Positions 1-12,207 of a DNA stretch of 64,000 bases are shown here, one piece after another. Source of the stretch: Asterella californica (lineage: Eukaryota; Streptophyta; Marchantiopsida; Marchantiales; Aytoniaceae); the NCBI GenBank assembly GCA_036924285.1, contig JAYKYS010000005.1, positions 21,178,001 to 21,242,000 on the forward strand, written 5' to 3'. The translations under genes were made by a program, and so were the position numbers. The notes below the pieces were generated by a model. The model was given only the letters and a program-made list of their open reading frames with translations. It had not been told where the DNA came from and ran no database searches. The stretch's first letter is position 1; every line of letters starts with the position of its first letter.

Positions 1-1170
1 TTACTAACCAATGGTGAGTCGAATCGAAGGTGCTAGTATTTGCAAGCTATGTTAGGCAAGGGGTTACAGCCTTTTGTATAGCCTTCTGGGATTCTACTGT
101 AGGAACGAGTCGGTTCACAACGAAATGTGGAGGAGTGGACAGACCCTAGCATGAGGGAACATCCTGTAGACAATAAGCGAAAGGCTTGAGCAAGACATGA
201 TACTTGAAGGTACCTGTTACAGCTTCAAGATCCATGTGCTGAACCTCCTTCTGAATTAATATCTTTTTCCAGTTCTCGCGTTCTTGTATGGCTTGCTGTT
301 CATTGTCTGGGACTCGAAGGATCTCTGTTTCCAACTCCTTCGTCTTCTTTATTTGTGCTTCAATCTCGTCGTTGATCTTGTATCATGGAGAGAGCAGCCC
401 AAAGCAGTTCCAGAAGAACACGACTCGTCAGTATGCTTTTAGACAAAGATTCAATCTGTCAGTAGTGTTTTACGCCTTTGTTTCTGGAAGGTAATGAACC
501 TCAGGACACAGCTAGATCGCCTTTATCGCATACAGCAGATAACGACCGGCCTTAAGTCGCTTAGACATAGCTTTCAGTCCAAGACAGCTGATGCATATGG
601 GTGCCTTAGCTGCGATTATTCATCTGCTGAAAGGCTCATGGGCAATTTAATGCTGCAACAAAACTTGGCATGTCACAAATTTTCCACATGAGGTGATAAT
701 ATGGTTCAGGACGTACAGGTATTACGTAACTATAATTCTCTCGTAGACTCTCAGGGAACAAAACGGTAGGCTGGAGCACGTCGATAAAGGTGATCTTGGC
801 TGGTGCGGGGAGATAAAGTAGTCAGATCTATGAGGAAAAAATGACAAGAGACTTCGCGTCAGCCAGTCAGAAGATACACCTGACGCAATTCACCCTTTAT
901 TCACTGGCCAGGATGTAGAATCATAGTAAGTCCTTATGTGGATCCAAAAATCATACTTCCTCTACTTTATCATCTCTCGTGAGGCCGGAATCTAGTCTTT
1001 TCAAGGTATACTCTAGTCCAATATATACTATACTCGTCTGAATACAGTCCGCAACTTGTTCACATATTTAAAACCTCCGGTTTTATTTCTTGTAAGCGAG
1101 CGTGCCTCACCTGGTCAATCTGGCGCTTAAGGTCAGAGATCTGCTGCAGAAAAGTTGCAGTGTGAGACAT
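1..1170 (-). CDS. 5' part of an unidentified coiled-coil protein gene (partial)
   Basis: I do not recognise this gene. On the minus strand an ATG at 1170-1168 opens a 20-codon exon (1170 to 1111, starting MSHTATFLQQ) that ends at a good donor (CAG|gtgagg). A second open block runs from 376 to about 214 and ends at ACAG|gtacct. The two are in the same phase. Joined, they give a continuous charged, heptad-like stretch (RQIDQ followed by INDEIEAQIKKTKELETEI), typical of a coiled coil, then a QERENWKKIL segment. The intron would be 734 bp with a weak acceptor (atacaag). The gene would continue beyond the left edge. Its start faces the XTH gene across about 1.8 kb. Evidence is splice signals, phase and composition only; no family assignment. 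Confidence 0.4.
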
Positions 1171-3003
1171 GGATATGAATTCGACCATTTCCGTCTCCTT
1201 CAAACACGCGCGCTCGAGATGCTACGGCATGCAGTCCACTACGACTCTCTCGTTCCTTCTGGCTGTTCGAAGGCCAGGACAGTTTTATCACTCTTTTGTG
1301 CTACTCCGCGCAGCTCGTTTCCGGTCATGCTAACCCCATAACCGAATAAAGTACAACGAGCGTCATATGTATATCTCGCTCATTCGTTACCGTGAATGAC
1401 ATTCAATTAGAGCTATCTCCTTCGCTGCCCCGCCCGTCCTCCGCGTCCCCCGTTCCTGCGCTCTTGAATTAAGTTTTGAACAACAGCAAGTGAGAGGAAG
1501 AATGAGTGAGAGATCAAGAAAGATCACTCTGGACCCCGGAGACTTCAATCACGCACGCACGCACGCGCCTGCCGGCTGAATGTTCAAACCCCGGACAGTT
1601 ACAGAGCGAGGGAGTCGCTCTTTCAGAATATTTACTGAGAGTAACGCCCCCAACAGACACGTGTCCCAGTAACAGCATTTTTACTCCGGCAGAAGATACA
1701 CGCTCTCCGTCGATTGCGAAAGGTAACGGCCGGTTCTAAAAGAAATGGCGAGGAGGAGCTCGTGAATGGACAAACCACGACACATGGACGTAAGAAGGGA
1801 CCCAAGAGCCGACTCAGCCGAGGGAGTCTGGGGGGGCAATGAATGCGAATTCACTGCGGAAAGACGGGAGCACGACAACGCTTGGCAGTGAAAACTCAGG
1901 CGCCTCCGCTGTCCTACATCCTGAGCAAAACAGAGCGAGCGAGCGAGAGAGTGGGAAAAGGGATTGTGGTTGTTAGGGTGGTTCATAAGATGCGTCTACA
2001 TTCATTCAGGTGGAGAAAAGGGAAAGAACAGAACGCAGCTGACGCGCTTATGTACTCAGTACTCCGTCGGTGGATTGCTTATGACCTGTAACGAGGAATT
2101 GCGGGAAAGGTCGGTAGATGAGATACAGAGGAGAGGGGAGAAAGAAGAGCGTAGCAGCTGTGTGAACAAAAGAAGGGATCTATACGGGACAGATAGAGAT
2201 GGTGGCTCGAGAACGAGAAAGAGGGCGGTATTGCAGGAGCAAGGCCTGGCCTGGTCCATTCCCGCCCGGCCCGGCCATGGTAGGGGAGCAGGCGATCCCA
2301 TGGCTGGGACGTTGCGCCTGCAAAGAAAGTCAGTGTGCTGTGTTTGTTGCCCCCGGGATTTCAGCGCCACTACTCCCGATGCATCAGGTGGAAGTTATGT
2401 GAATCCTTTCGTCCCATCCGGCAGGTAATGATTATGACCATCCAGACAGATTAAAAGCCAGTCAAACATATCACAACAACATAGTCCCGGTGGGGGACTA
2501 CGCAAGCACTTGCCCTTCCTTGGCATCTGCACAGGTTGCGCATAGGGGCGGCCAGCATTCACTCGGAACGTTCCTTGTGTTGTTGAGCACAATTAATCAT
2601 CGCCCTCTCGAGATATGACGACTTATTGGTCAGCTATATATCTATGTTTCTGTGACGTACCTAAGTCGCAGCGTATGAACAGCTGAAGCAAGAGTCCTGG
2701 TATAATTCGATTCGGAAGATGTAGCACGTGGACTGAACCAGCATATGGATGGATGGATTCCCAGCAGCAGTAGGACAATTGCGGTAGACTAGAATGGATG
2801 GTGAGGGATGGGCTCGATCCATACCACCGGTAGAAGTTGACTATGAAAGGTAGAGTATCATGTTAGATTTGGACGTCTCTCTGTTGACAGTACTGCATAC
2901 TACATCGATCAGTCATCGGAGGAGCCAAATGGAGCTGGAGTTTGGGATTACCAGGAGCAAATTCCTGCCTCGTGCCAGGGAGAGACGCCTGAGAGTAGTG
3001 CTT
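1171..3003. other. Intergenic region between two divergent genes
   Basis: No gene is supported here. It lies between the start of the left-edge minus-strand gene and the XTH start, so it presumably carries both promoters. I see a short (ACGC)n run at 1551-1567 and a (GAGC)n-like run around 1931-1950 inside a GA-rich stretch. Open frames in this GC-richer stretch overlap on all strands and show no domain or splice logic. Confidence 0.5.
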
Positions 3004-4971
3004 ATGAGCGTCTATCTCGTGCAGCTGCAGCTTCTGCTTGTCCATGTTGTTGCCGGGTACACCACTTTACACATACGTAACATGACATCGGCCGAACCAC
3101 CGCCGTCCGCTGACATTATTCTCACAGACCTGTTTCCGAAGACCACCTTTCACAAATCACTCTACACATTATGGTCCCCTGATCATGCCGAAGTTTCAAG
3201 TGACGAGCTGAGTGTGAAGCTTAATCTCGACGGGTTGTCAGGTATACTATCTACCGATCAGTGTAGATGTATCTTTTCCCGGTAGGCAGCATCACACTCG
3301 GTTACATTTTTCACGTTCAGGGCTGACTGAAGGAAAACCTGACCACTGCAAGGAGTTACGGAACCTCTTTTGTGTCTTGTAATGTAGGAATAGTGTCATT
3401 TCGTAGTACCAGCTCGCCAAGAGAATCAGTCTTAGTTGTATGTAGCTTCGGGGGAATGGTTAGAACCAAGAAGAGGCTCGGTTGTGCCTGAAATTACTTT
3501 AAAATTGTTCGCGATTTAGGCCTGTAAGACTCTAGAGGATGCACGTGAAGTAACAGGGTTGACTAATTAATTTGACGTAAGGTGTGAAGAAAATGTGGCT
3601 TCGTTTCGGAATGTTCATGCTCTTCTTGCTTCGAGTTTCGGTGACATAACTTACCAGCATTGTCGTTGTTTCCTGTCCTTGCGTGCAGGTTGCGCAATCA
3701 AGTCAATAGAGAAATACTACCACGGCTTTTTTAGCGCTGGCATAAAGCTCCCGGGAAACTACTCAGCAGGCGTAGTCACCACATTTTATGTACGAACTTC
3801 GTATGTACTTCTTTCCTCTTTGTTTTTTAGTTATGAAGTGGGAAAAAGATGTCGCAAATTTCAAGAGCTGCTGAACGCTGTATCCGAGGAGAAGGAGGTA
3901 CGTAAGTGATTCTGAGTGTTCTGGGATAAACCTTGCCTAACCGAGGGTTCGGTTTTTTTGTTCTCGGGATTCAGATGTCGAACAACGAAGTATTTCCAAA
4001 AAACCACGACGAATTGGACTTTGAATTTCTGGGAACAATACCTGGAGAGCCTTACACTATACAAACCAACATTTATGGCAACGGAGTGACCCACATAGGG
4101 CGGGAGCAGAGGTTTCGTCTGTGGTTTGACCCGACCGAAGGTTTTCACAATTACAGCTTTCTGTGGACGGCTAATCATACTGTGTATGTTCTCCCCACCT
4201 GACCGACTCGTTGAGGCTGGTGTTAATATGAATGGAATTCACGGGGCTTAAATTACAGAAGTAGAGGTATGCAGATACTGAAATTCACATTTGTTCGAGC
4301 ATCTGTACCAAACTCTCGTAGAATATTATACAGGTCCCAGCAATGTTTGTAAACAATGGCGAAACGTCTCCATCAGCTGATTGAGGCGTTGATCCTGGGG
4401 GTGACGAATGAATTTATGGTGCAGATTTTTCGTGGACAGCATCCCAATTTGGGAATTTCCAAGGATGCCGGGCATGGGAGATCAGTACCCATCTAAACAG
4501 ATGTCACTGTACGCCTCGGTATGGGATGCCTCTCGTTGGGCCACTGACGGTGGGCGTTACAGGGTAGACTACGCGTACCAACCGTTCACAGCTACGTACT
4601 CGAACTTCATTCTCAGCGGATGCTCCGATTTCAGTCCTTCAACAACACCAACTGATTCGTGCCCCCCGGTTTATAACGAATCTATCCCTCTACTACTGAC
4701 CAAGAAGCAGCTACATGCGCTAAAATGGGTGCAATTAAATCACAGATTCTACTCCTACTGTAGGGATGTCAAACGATATCCAGACATCGCAGATATACCG
4801 GAATGTGCAGCAGAAAGAGCTCAGTATATGCATATGCATGTGGAGGATGAACACAGAGTGCAGTCGGAAGGGCATATGCCCACAAATACTAGTACACCTG
4901 TTAGTAGAGGACTCCCACAACGTGAGCCAGCACCATCAGAGGATCATCACCGACGCCCCAAATCTGTGTGA
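3004..4971 (+). CDS. XTH: Xyloglucan endotransglucosylase/hydrolase, four exons, group III-like
   Basis: GH16 enzyme that cuts and rejoins xyloglucan chains in the cell wall. Exons 3004-3241, 3689-3789, 3975-4183 and 4425-4971 have GT-AG borders and join in phase to 364 residues. The chosen ATG (3004) starts a hydrophobic signal peptide (MSVYLVQLQLLLVHVVAG); in-frame ATGs at 2860 and 2929 would bury it. The catalytic motif HDELDFEFLG is at residues 124-133, with nucleophile Glu126 and acid/base Glu130; the usual Ile of DEIDFEFLG is Leu here. Other hallmarks are GFFSAGIKLP, YSAGVVTTFY, EPYTIQTNIYGNG, LWFDPTEGFHNYSFLW, FFVDSIPI and the C-terminal XET_C block with CSDFSP, NHRFYSYC and IPEC. The Asn glycosylation site right after the motif, usual in groups I/II, is absent (FEFLGTIPG), which fits group III. 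Loop and tail resemble Arabidopsis XTH27-30. Complete and apparently functional. Confidence 0.93.
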
Positions 4972-7900
4972 TCAAGCTTGAGAGCAACGAATCGGGATAC
5001 GAACTAGTTGAAGAATTGAGGCATGCTATAAGTATGGAGCAAGTTCGATTTGCTTATACCTGTTACCTTGCGCGCGTGCCTCACCCTCAGGTTAGCACAC
5101 TCTTATTCAGAATCACGGAACAGTTATGCTGAAGTGACATAGTTGCTTCAGTTGCTTTTCTGAACTGCTGAAGTTGCTAACGCTAATGAAGCAATAGTCT
5201 GACAATCCAACGATGACTCAATACGAGTACACTGACGAGAATAATCTAGTGTCGTGAGGTAGCCTCAGTTCGTCCTACTATACAAACAGTAGCACCGGGA
5301 GAGAACCTCAGGAGGGTACGTACTGGCATGGATGTGCAGTAACCTGTGTTGAATCATGGAGTACCCTTTTAGTAATCAAAATTCTAGAAATTATTATTAG
5401 TTTTCTACTGAATTATGATAGAAAGATTTTTATGTCAAGAACATCAATAAAGTTCTATAAAACCCCAGGTCTGCCTCTACAGACCTGTATAAACTACTAG
5501 CGACAAGATAGCCCCGCTGTCAGTTTGAACTTGTGAATCGTGGAACCTCTTGCAGCAATATGCTGGTTAATGCTTGACTTTGACAAATTTAAGATCTGAT
5601 TTCACTTAAGATTGAGCTAGTTCTCTCCTAAGAGTTCCATACATCGAATCGATTTATCGGCATCTGAATCGATGTAGAAGTTGAATCCATCCAGAAGACT
5701 AATGAACGATGTCGATGCCCTGTTTTCTCAGAATTTCTCCCAAGTGTGTACGAAGACGTTCGTTATATTTTATCCTCACACTCTCTCTGAACAGAAAACT
5801 TGGAAACTCAAGTGACATTTTTTCTCCCCACGACCCCTTTCGGAAGTAAACATTATGTGCACAAAATATACGTCCACGAGGCATGACCAGATCATAGCCA
5901 ATCTAGACGTCAAAGTAATGATGGAAACTAAACAAGAGGGTTGTCCTCGTTGCAGGATTTATAGCTGTTATGCATCTACATTTTCAAACTGCAGAGAGAT
6001 TATTAACGCATGCGAGTGAGGGTTGGTAATAAGCGGGAAGCCCAGAATTGCACACAGTTTCGGAATTGAGAATAGAGTTGGAGCGAAATCGTACAGCTTC
6101 TTGTATTTTAGGAGATGAGTTTTAAAACAGTTCTTTTCGGATTCAGTTTTTGCAGTTCTGAGCATCACACGAGTAAACTCTGTCACGGTGGACTTTTCTC
6201 GCATCCAGCTCAGATCGAAGATCATGAGTTTCAACATGAGTTTTTGGAGACATGGGAGTTTTTGGGTCTCCAAAGCAAGGCTTGAGGTTTATGCTGAGGT
6301 GAGGAAAGAGAGACGAGGGTGGAGAGCAGTGATAGAGAGTTGTCGCTGAGCAAGTGATAAGGATGGTGGTTAATTGCAAAGACTTAGAGTGCAAATCGGG
6401 GTGCATGCATGCACCTCATTTGCATAATCGCTTCCTGCTGTTGGTGGTGTGAGTTGCTGTTTCTGTGGTTGTCTGAAAGATAATAATACTTCGACTATCA
6501 ATGATGAAAATATCTGCAAATGCAAGTACTCCCATGGACAGCGAGTTTCTGGTTGACTTGAATTATGATTCGGTGAATCCAGACATCCAAGTCCCGGACC
6601 AGGAAGCAGGATGAGATTATCAAAATCCACGAGACGTGATGGGTTCTTCGTTGGAATGTTGTGTCAATGGATAAACATGCCGATGATGAACATGCCGTAA
6701 TGCGAGATCGTCCATCCATCCTTAGGCATCGATCCATGTCTGTCCTACGAACAGAGACTCCTGAAGCAGATTATGAACGTTATAACCCACGAGAGTGATG
6801 GTTCTTCGCTGGAGAATGCTGCGCCGATGGACGAATAGACAATTGAGATGATAATGTGTAATCGTCCATCCATCCTCAGACACAGACTGTTGAGTTCTAA
6901 ATATAACTTATTATCTTGGACCATTGCACATAAGAACGAAGACATTATAAATATAACGGTCTTTTTATTAAAGAGCATATGAATATACAACATGACTATT
7001 GCAGTGGCAATAACTTGGGTCTGGAGACGCGTCCGTCTCGGTTTGTATCCTTCAATCCTATCGTTATAAGAAAAATAACTCTATGAGGTATAGAACACAG
7101 CAAGTTATCTCATATTATTCTTAGATAAAAAAACAAAAGAATTTCTCAGAGTGACTTAAAGAGGTCTGTTCGATATCCATCTGTTCTCACTATAACCATC
7201 CAGAGCAACAGATGATTGATTGAGAGTGAAAAGTAAATCACGTATAAATACAATGACGTCAAAATATAATGAGCGAACTGGACTCAGGTGAATATGCATG
7301 TTGGATGAACTTCTGGAGATCAAAGTAGAATAGATATCAAAGTCATGTTAAACAATCACAAGAACTAGTCACAACTTTTAAACTTTGGAGTTATGCTTAA
7401 ACCTCAAGTTTGAGTATAAAAGCATGAAAGAGAATATTTCTATTTCTCTTCTAATGTATTTTGAGTCTGAAAAAAAGATTCTCATTTGCTTAAGAAAACC
7501 TCTAAATCTTTATCTGAACATTTCTGTGTCAGTACTCAGTAGTTTGTTTCGAGATGAATCATAACTTGTAAAGCTGGTGCATAGCTTTAAGTTGATGCTT
7601 TATTCCACAGATTCCAAGTTGAGATGAAAAAGTAATGACCAAAACCATTTTATGCTTAATGGTTAAATTTCTCAATAACGGTTACTTGAAAGAAAACTCG
7701 CAAAATAAGTTTTTCTCGGTCACCCATAGAAGTTGTAGTCAAACTCGTGCTTTAATAGGACCTCTTTCTTTTAAATCTTAACTCACTAGAGTTTGTGGAT
7801 CAGACAGAAGATTCGAGAATAAGGAATCTTTCACACTAGTTTGTCATATGTATGACATGCTAAAATGCATATATACGATAAATCCTAGCTAGGTAAGTGC

Positions 7901-9176
7901 ACGTAAGTGCAATCTCTATATAACTGCAAAGCGTTCTAGTACTCTGATGCAGTTTACCCTGATACAAGTGCAATATTGGACTTTGAGTTTAAGTGCACAA
8001 GCTTTCAGTATCGCAAGCACTAGCGACAAACTATGGAAACGCAGAATCTCTTTAAGTACAATCTCTTGCACTTGTTTAAGTATGCACTTATGAGGCGATT
8101 ACGAAGTAAAAGTGTACTTATGAAGTGAATTTTGAACCGTGTTCTTGGAACCATTGTGACGATATCTCACTCAACACGATATCTGCCAAATTTCACATAT
8201 GTGCAAGTTTGCACTAATGCATAACTAGAAAACCTGTTTAAGTGCAATCACACTAAACGATGAAAACAATTGATCGAAACAGTCGCTCGAAAAGCACATT
8301 GATCATGTCACATAAGAACAGTCTTCCGACAGTCAGCTCAATACCACATAAGAAAGATGAATAAATTTGAAGCTTGAGTTTGTATATGAAGGCATTAGTT
8401 TGGTAGATGGTTTCCCTGCAAGAAAGAGACTCAGTGTAAAATTATCAAACGACAACAAGCTCAGTTGAAAAACGTTTTAGAAAAGAACTATAAACTTAAG
8501 CTCGATGAGTAGAGGACACTAGAAGAAGATTGAAGTCAAAAGGAATCATGATGTTCCATACCGTTTTGGCTCATTTTTCGAGAAATCTAATTGAGAAGTT
8601 ATTGAAGGTATTTTAACATAGATAAAAATATTTCAGACAGGATAAAGTACTATAAAATCATGCTACAAATTTGAATACTATATATAAGTTTCCCAGTACT
8701 GTTATATATAAAACCCAGGTCCGGGTACAAGTACCCCTGTGGAGCAGGGGTACCCCGTTCTCCAATCGTTCTCTCGTTCTGCAACAGTTCGCGATAGTGT
8801 TCTTCTTTGGCGTCTCTGTCTCTGCTGCCTAGTAAGGATCATGGTTGATCCAATCCTCGATCGCATAATGTTTTCATAGCTTGCCATTCTCTCACCTCAG
8901 TCATTTCTCGTTGTGCAAATCAAATTTTACCGATTGCCGCCACATAAAACACGACTGACGTGGATTCTTTCACTCTAGTTCTACTATACTACCGTCTTTA
9001 TACTCACTTGTGTTTTTGGTGGGTGGAAATGAACCTCTGCTGATCGGGGTGTTTTGTGGATTTTTCTCGATTCGCTGTTCTTGACTTGCATTAGCATATA
9101 TTCATATTCATACGTTGGCATAGATATAGTCGATTGTGAAAACAGGAAAGGAAGGGGGGGGGGGGGGGGGGGGGGT

Positions 9177-9226
<50 letters not shown>

Positions 9227-10136
9227 TTTGTGTATCGTGTTTTGTCACACTAATGGAGGAGACCGGATCTCCATATAACCTTTAACGAACAGGAATATCT
9301 GAAATGATATTCTGCACGATATCAGCTCACCTGACAGGAAATCGTCTGTGCAACATAAAAGGGTATCCTAGTACTCATAAGGAGAACACTGGAGGGACAG
9401 ACCCACTGCACCAGGAGTCAATGCGGACAGTGGTCACAAACTACATCGGATCTAGTCTCATCCTGGAGTAGTGCAGCCCTTCACTCAAATGACAACCATC
9501 CCTTATTAAGAGCACTCTAGCTCCTTAATCTTTAGTTCGAACGTTTAAACGCTGATATTCGCCCGCTTCTCTAGCTGATAAAAAAGCATACTGTTTCTAT
9601 TTCATTTTCACTCAATAGTGATACTCATTTCTTAGTCTGACGACGGACTTCCGAAACACTCAACATGTATTTCGCACACTAATTGATGGGGAGTAAGCAA
9701 TCCTGTAAGGAATTTCTTACTATGAACTCCGCTGACAAGTAACGACATCTGCCTGGAAATTTCCCGTGGATTGAACGGGTGAATGTGCACTAAAATACAG
9801 GAATTGCACATACCTGACTGAGACAGGGCGAACGTCACACCCTTCCCGAATGAAAAATGAGTGAAATAACATCTTGGCATGTCACCTTATTGCGCCTGTC
9901 TCCTTTCAGATCAACTGTAAGAAACGCAGACAGGCCACAAATGTGGAGTGATCCGAACCAACTAGGAGGTGGTCTGATCAAAACTTCGGAGTGCTATCAC
10001 GCTATCACTTTCTCTTTACTATACCATGTCCCGCGTTGGCCTGCCTTGACGCACATCAAAGACGAATATACAGGACGAGGCAAAGAGCTTAACCTCCACC
10101 ACAATTGTTTCTTCATCAACCAAGGCAGACTGTAAC
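4972..10136. other. Gene-free stretch with degenerate repeats
   Basis: About 5.2 kb with no supported gene. Two imperfect copies of a roughly 150-bp unit lie at about 6578-6728 and 6745-6890, both ending in a TCGTCCATCCATCCT-type string. A cluster of AAGTGCA/TGCACTT heptamers lies at 7890-8250. Two matching strings (tataaaaccccaggtc near 5455, tatataaaacccaggtcc near 8703) begin short hairpin clusters and could mark the ends of an old element. A poly-G tract is listed separately. The rest is AT-rich and featureless to me. Confidence 0.45.
9154..9223 (+). repeat. Poly-G tract of 70 bases
   Basis: Twenty-two G, one T (9176), then forty-seven G. It lies in no gene. The open frame across it (about 9054-9278) is only polyglycine made by the tract. 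Such runs can form G-quadruplexes, and their length is unreliable in assemblies. Confidence 0.95.
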
Positions 10137-12207
10137 CTAGTCATTGGCTAACACCAGAAAGCCCACAGAAATATAAAGGAGTAACACCGGGTACACAGCC
10201 AGAGCTTTCCGACTTTGTGGTACTGCTGTGCTCACAAATGGATATGAAGACCACGAGCTCCACATAATAGTCACCAATACCACAATGCTCCTAAACAACT
10301 TCGAATCTCTGAGCAGGCACACCAGGGCGCCAATGTCCAGTGGAAACAAGCAATACCCCAACAAGCTCAAACTTTGGAAAAATATTATTGAACCTCCCTG
10401 CAATGATTTCACAATAAGATATAAGCACCTGCTGGAATCTTGAAAAACGGAACTGCCTACCCTGAGTTCTTGGTCCAAGCACTTATTCCACCTCTAGTTC
10501 AACACCAAATAGATGTGATGCGAGATTAAGAAACAAAGCCTACTTTGAACAGATTACTTCCACAAAATCGAGTACAAAAGCCATGGATAGGAAGGAAAGT
10601 TACCAAAAGTTGAACATTAAGAGTTAACACGATAGCTCCAGCTGAAAGCACAGCAAATACTACAGCAAACACCTTGGACTGCAAAATGCATCACAGAGAA
10701 AAAATCAAACGATGTTAAGCTCGGGAATGTACCGGGTGACTTTATTCAGCGGCAACATAACAAGTCCAGTATAATCTCAGACACCGAGGAGATATTTGCC
10801 TATCCTAGCAGTTACCCACAACTTTATGCAACGAAAAAGTCATGACTTTAGAACTTCACGTCGTACACGAATCAATGTACCACGGGGAATAATGTGACCA
10901 TAAGTTTGGGAAAACGATGCAGATAAAGAACAGATTGAGGCCTTGATTAAATAGCACTCTATATGGAGTACACATGAACCTTGCGCCTATTAGCAGAAAT
11001 TATTCTGATTTCGAGATACAGCACATGAAAGTTGTGCAGACAAGAACTGGCTACACTGATAATAAAGATGGACCATAGAAGGATCCTCCTGGTTTGCCCC
11101 ACCCAACGGCAAGCAAACAATAAAAGAGACTGTTGTTTTTGAACCAGAACAGGAAAACCCTAGCTCGCTAGGAATGAGGAAAAAGCATATGGATAAGATC
11201 AACATCAACATCCCACAATATACTCCTGACATCAGACTTTCTTAGCTCGCATATGTTCAGGATACGTGCAAACATGAGTTCATTAACACGGAGTGCACTA
11301 CATACGGAGACGGAACACATCTCTGCATAAAAAGTAGATCGCGACGCTGCATGGTCAGAAGGCGGAAAGACCAACCAAGCGGCCTCAAAGGGCTTTCAAC
11401 ATAGCTCCGCTCGTAAACATGAACAAAGAGAAGGAACCTGACTGATGAGAGAAATACACTCCAAAAGCCATTAGGATCACCGGAGTCTGAAACCACACTA
11501 ACAAGCTGAACCTCTTAGCGCTTAAGTGCTGTGAACGATGATATAGGCAGCGCATCTGACTGGTGCGAAGCATGTCGATGGCCCCTATTTCCTTCGGACT
11601 GTAACCCACTTGTTTCTACTGAAAACTTTGACAACAAGCAAATTCAATCGCCAGCGCCTACCCTTCGCCAACTTGATACCCCATACATAATCAAGAAAGC
11701 TTGTAAAACCCCTAGATCTGGCATTCTAAGAAGACTGCTTACCTTGTTCTCAGTAGCCGATGAAGACAGAGTGAGGGCCAAAAAGATGATGAAGAAGAAG
11801 GGACCCCAAAGATCCCAATCTCTGAGAGCCTTGCCAGGATCTTCACGGTATGGATTAGGGAACACGACGTGCCTCAAATTGGTGACTACTCGAACTACAT
11901 CTCTTTTCAACGTCGCCCAAACCGGCTCCGTCAGAGTGTTGTACTCCGGACCACCGCCAAACGCTGCCGGACCTCCAGCTGCCGGAGCTGAGGAAGATGA
12001 CGCATTGCCAGATCCAGAAGGACGGGGATCGGACGACACCGGAATGGATACCTGTGGGTGTACAGTGGTGGCAGGCTTCCCTGGGGCAGTCGAGGTAGGA
12101 ACTTCTATCGTCGCAGGCTGCACACTGATGTTGAACAGGCTCTCGATCTCATCAATGTCGCTCTGAGAGGTCGGATGTAATAGAGTTTTCTCACTTGAAC
12201 GACTCAT
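10137..12207 (-). CDS. YIP4: YIP4/YIPF6-family Golgi membrane protein, three exons
   Basis: Five-pass Yip1-domain protein of the Golgi/trans-Golgi network. In Arabidopsis YIP4a/b work with ECHIDNA in secretion of wall polysaccharides. Read on the minus strand, exons are 12207-11743, 10678-10604 and 10397-10137, with donors gtaagc and gtaact and acceptors ttttgcag and cattgcag. All joins are phase 0, giving 266 residues (family about 280). The N-terminus carries the conserved [16 protein letters not shown] block, then a Ser/Pro/Ala-rich linker, then the family signature [34 protein letters not shown] and [15 protein letters not shown]. Exon 2 encodes [20 protein letters not shown]. Exon 3 encodes [20 protein letters not shown], a WSSWSSYPF segment and [20 protein letters not shown], ending in a short luminal tail. 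Complete. Intron 1 is 1064 bp; no internal stop or odd splice site. Confidence 0.95.

Noticed and set aside
2860..3003. Upstream XTH start codons at 2860 and 2929
   Set aside because: They would put about 48 charged residues before an obvious secretion signal; the ATG at 3004 starts it directly.
9054..9278. Glycine-rich protein gene
   Set aside because: The frame exists only because poly-G encodes Gly in every frame; no other coding evidence.
11531..12166. 211-codon plus-strand ORF
   Set aside because: It is antisense to YIP4 exon 1, whose sense product is a conserved family member.
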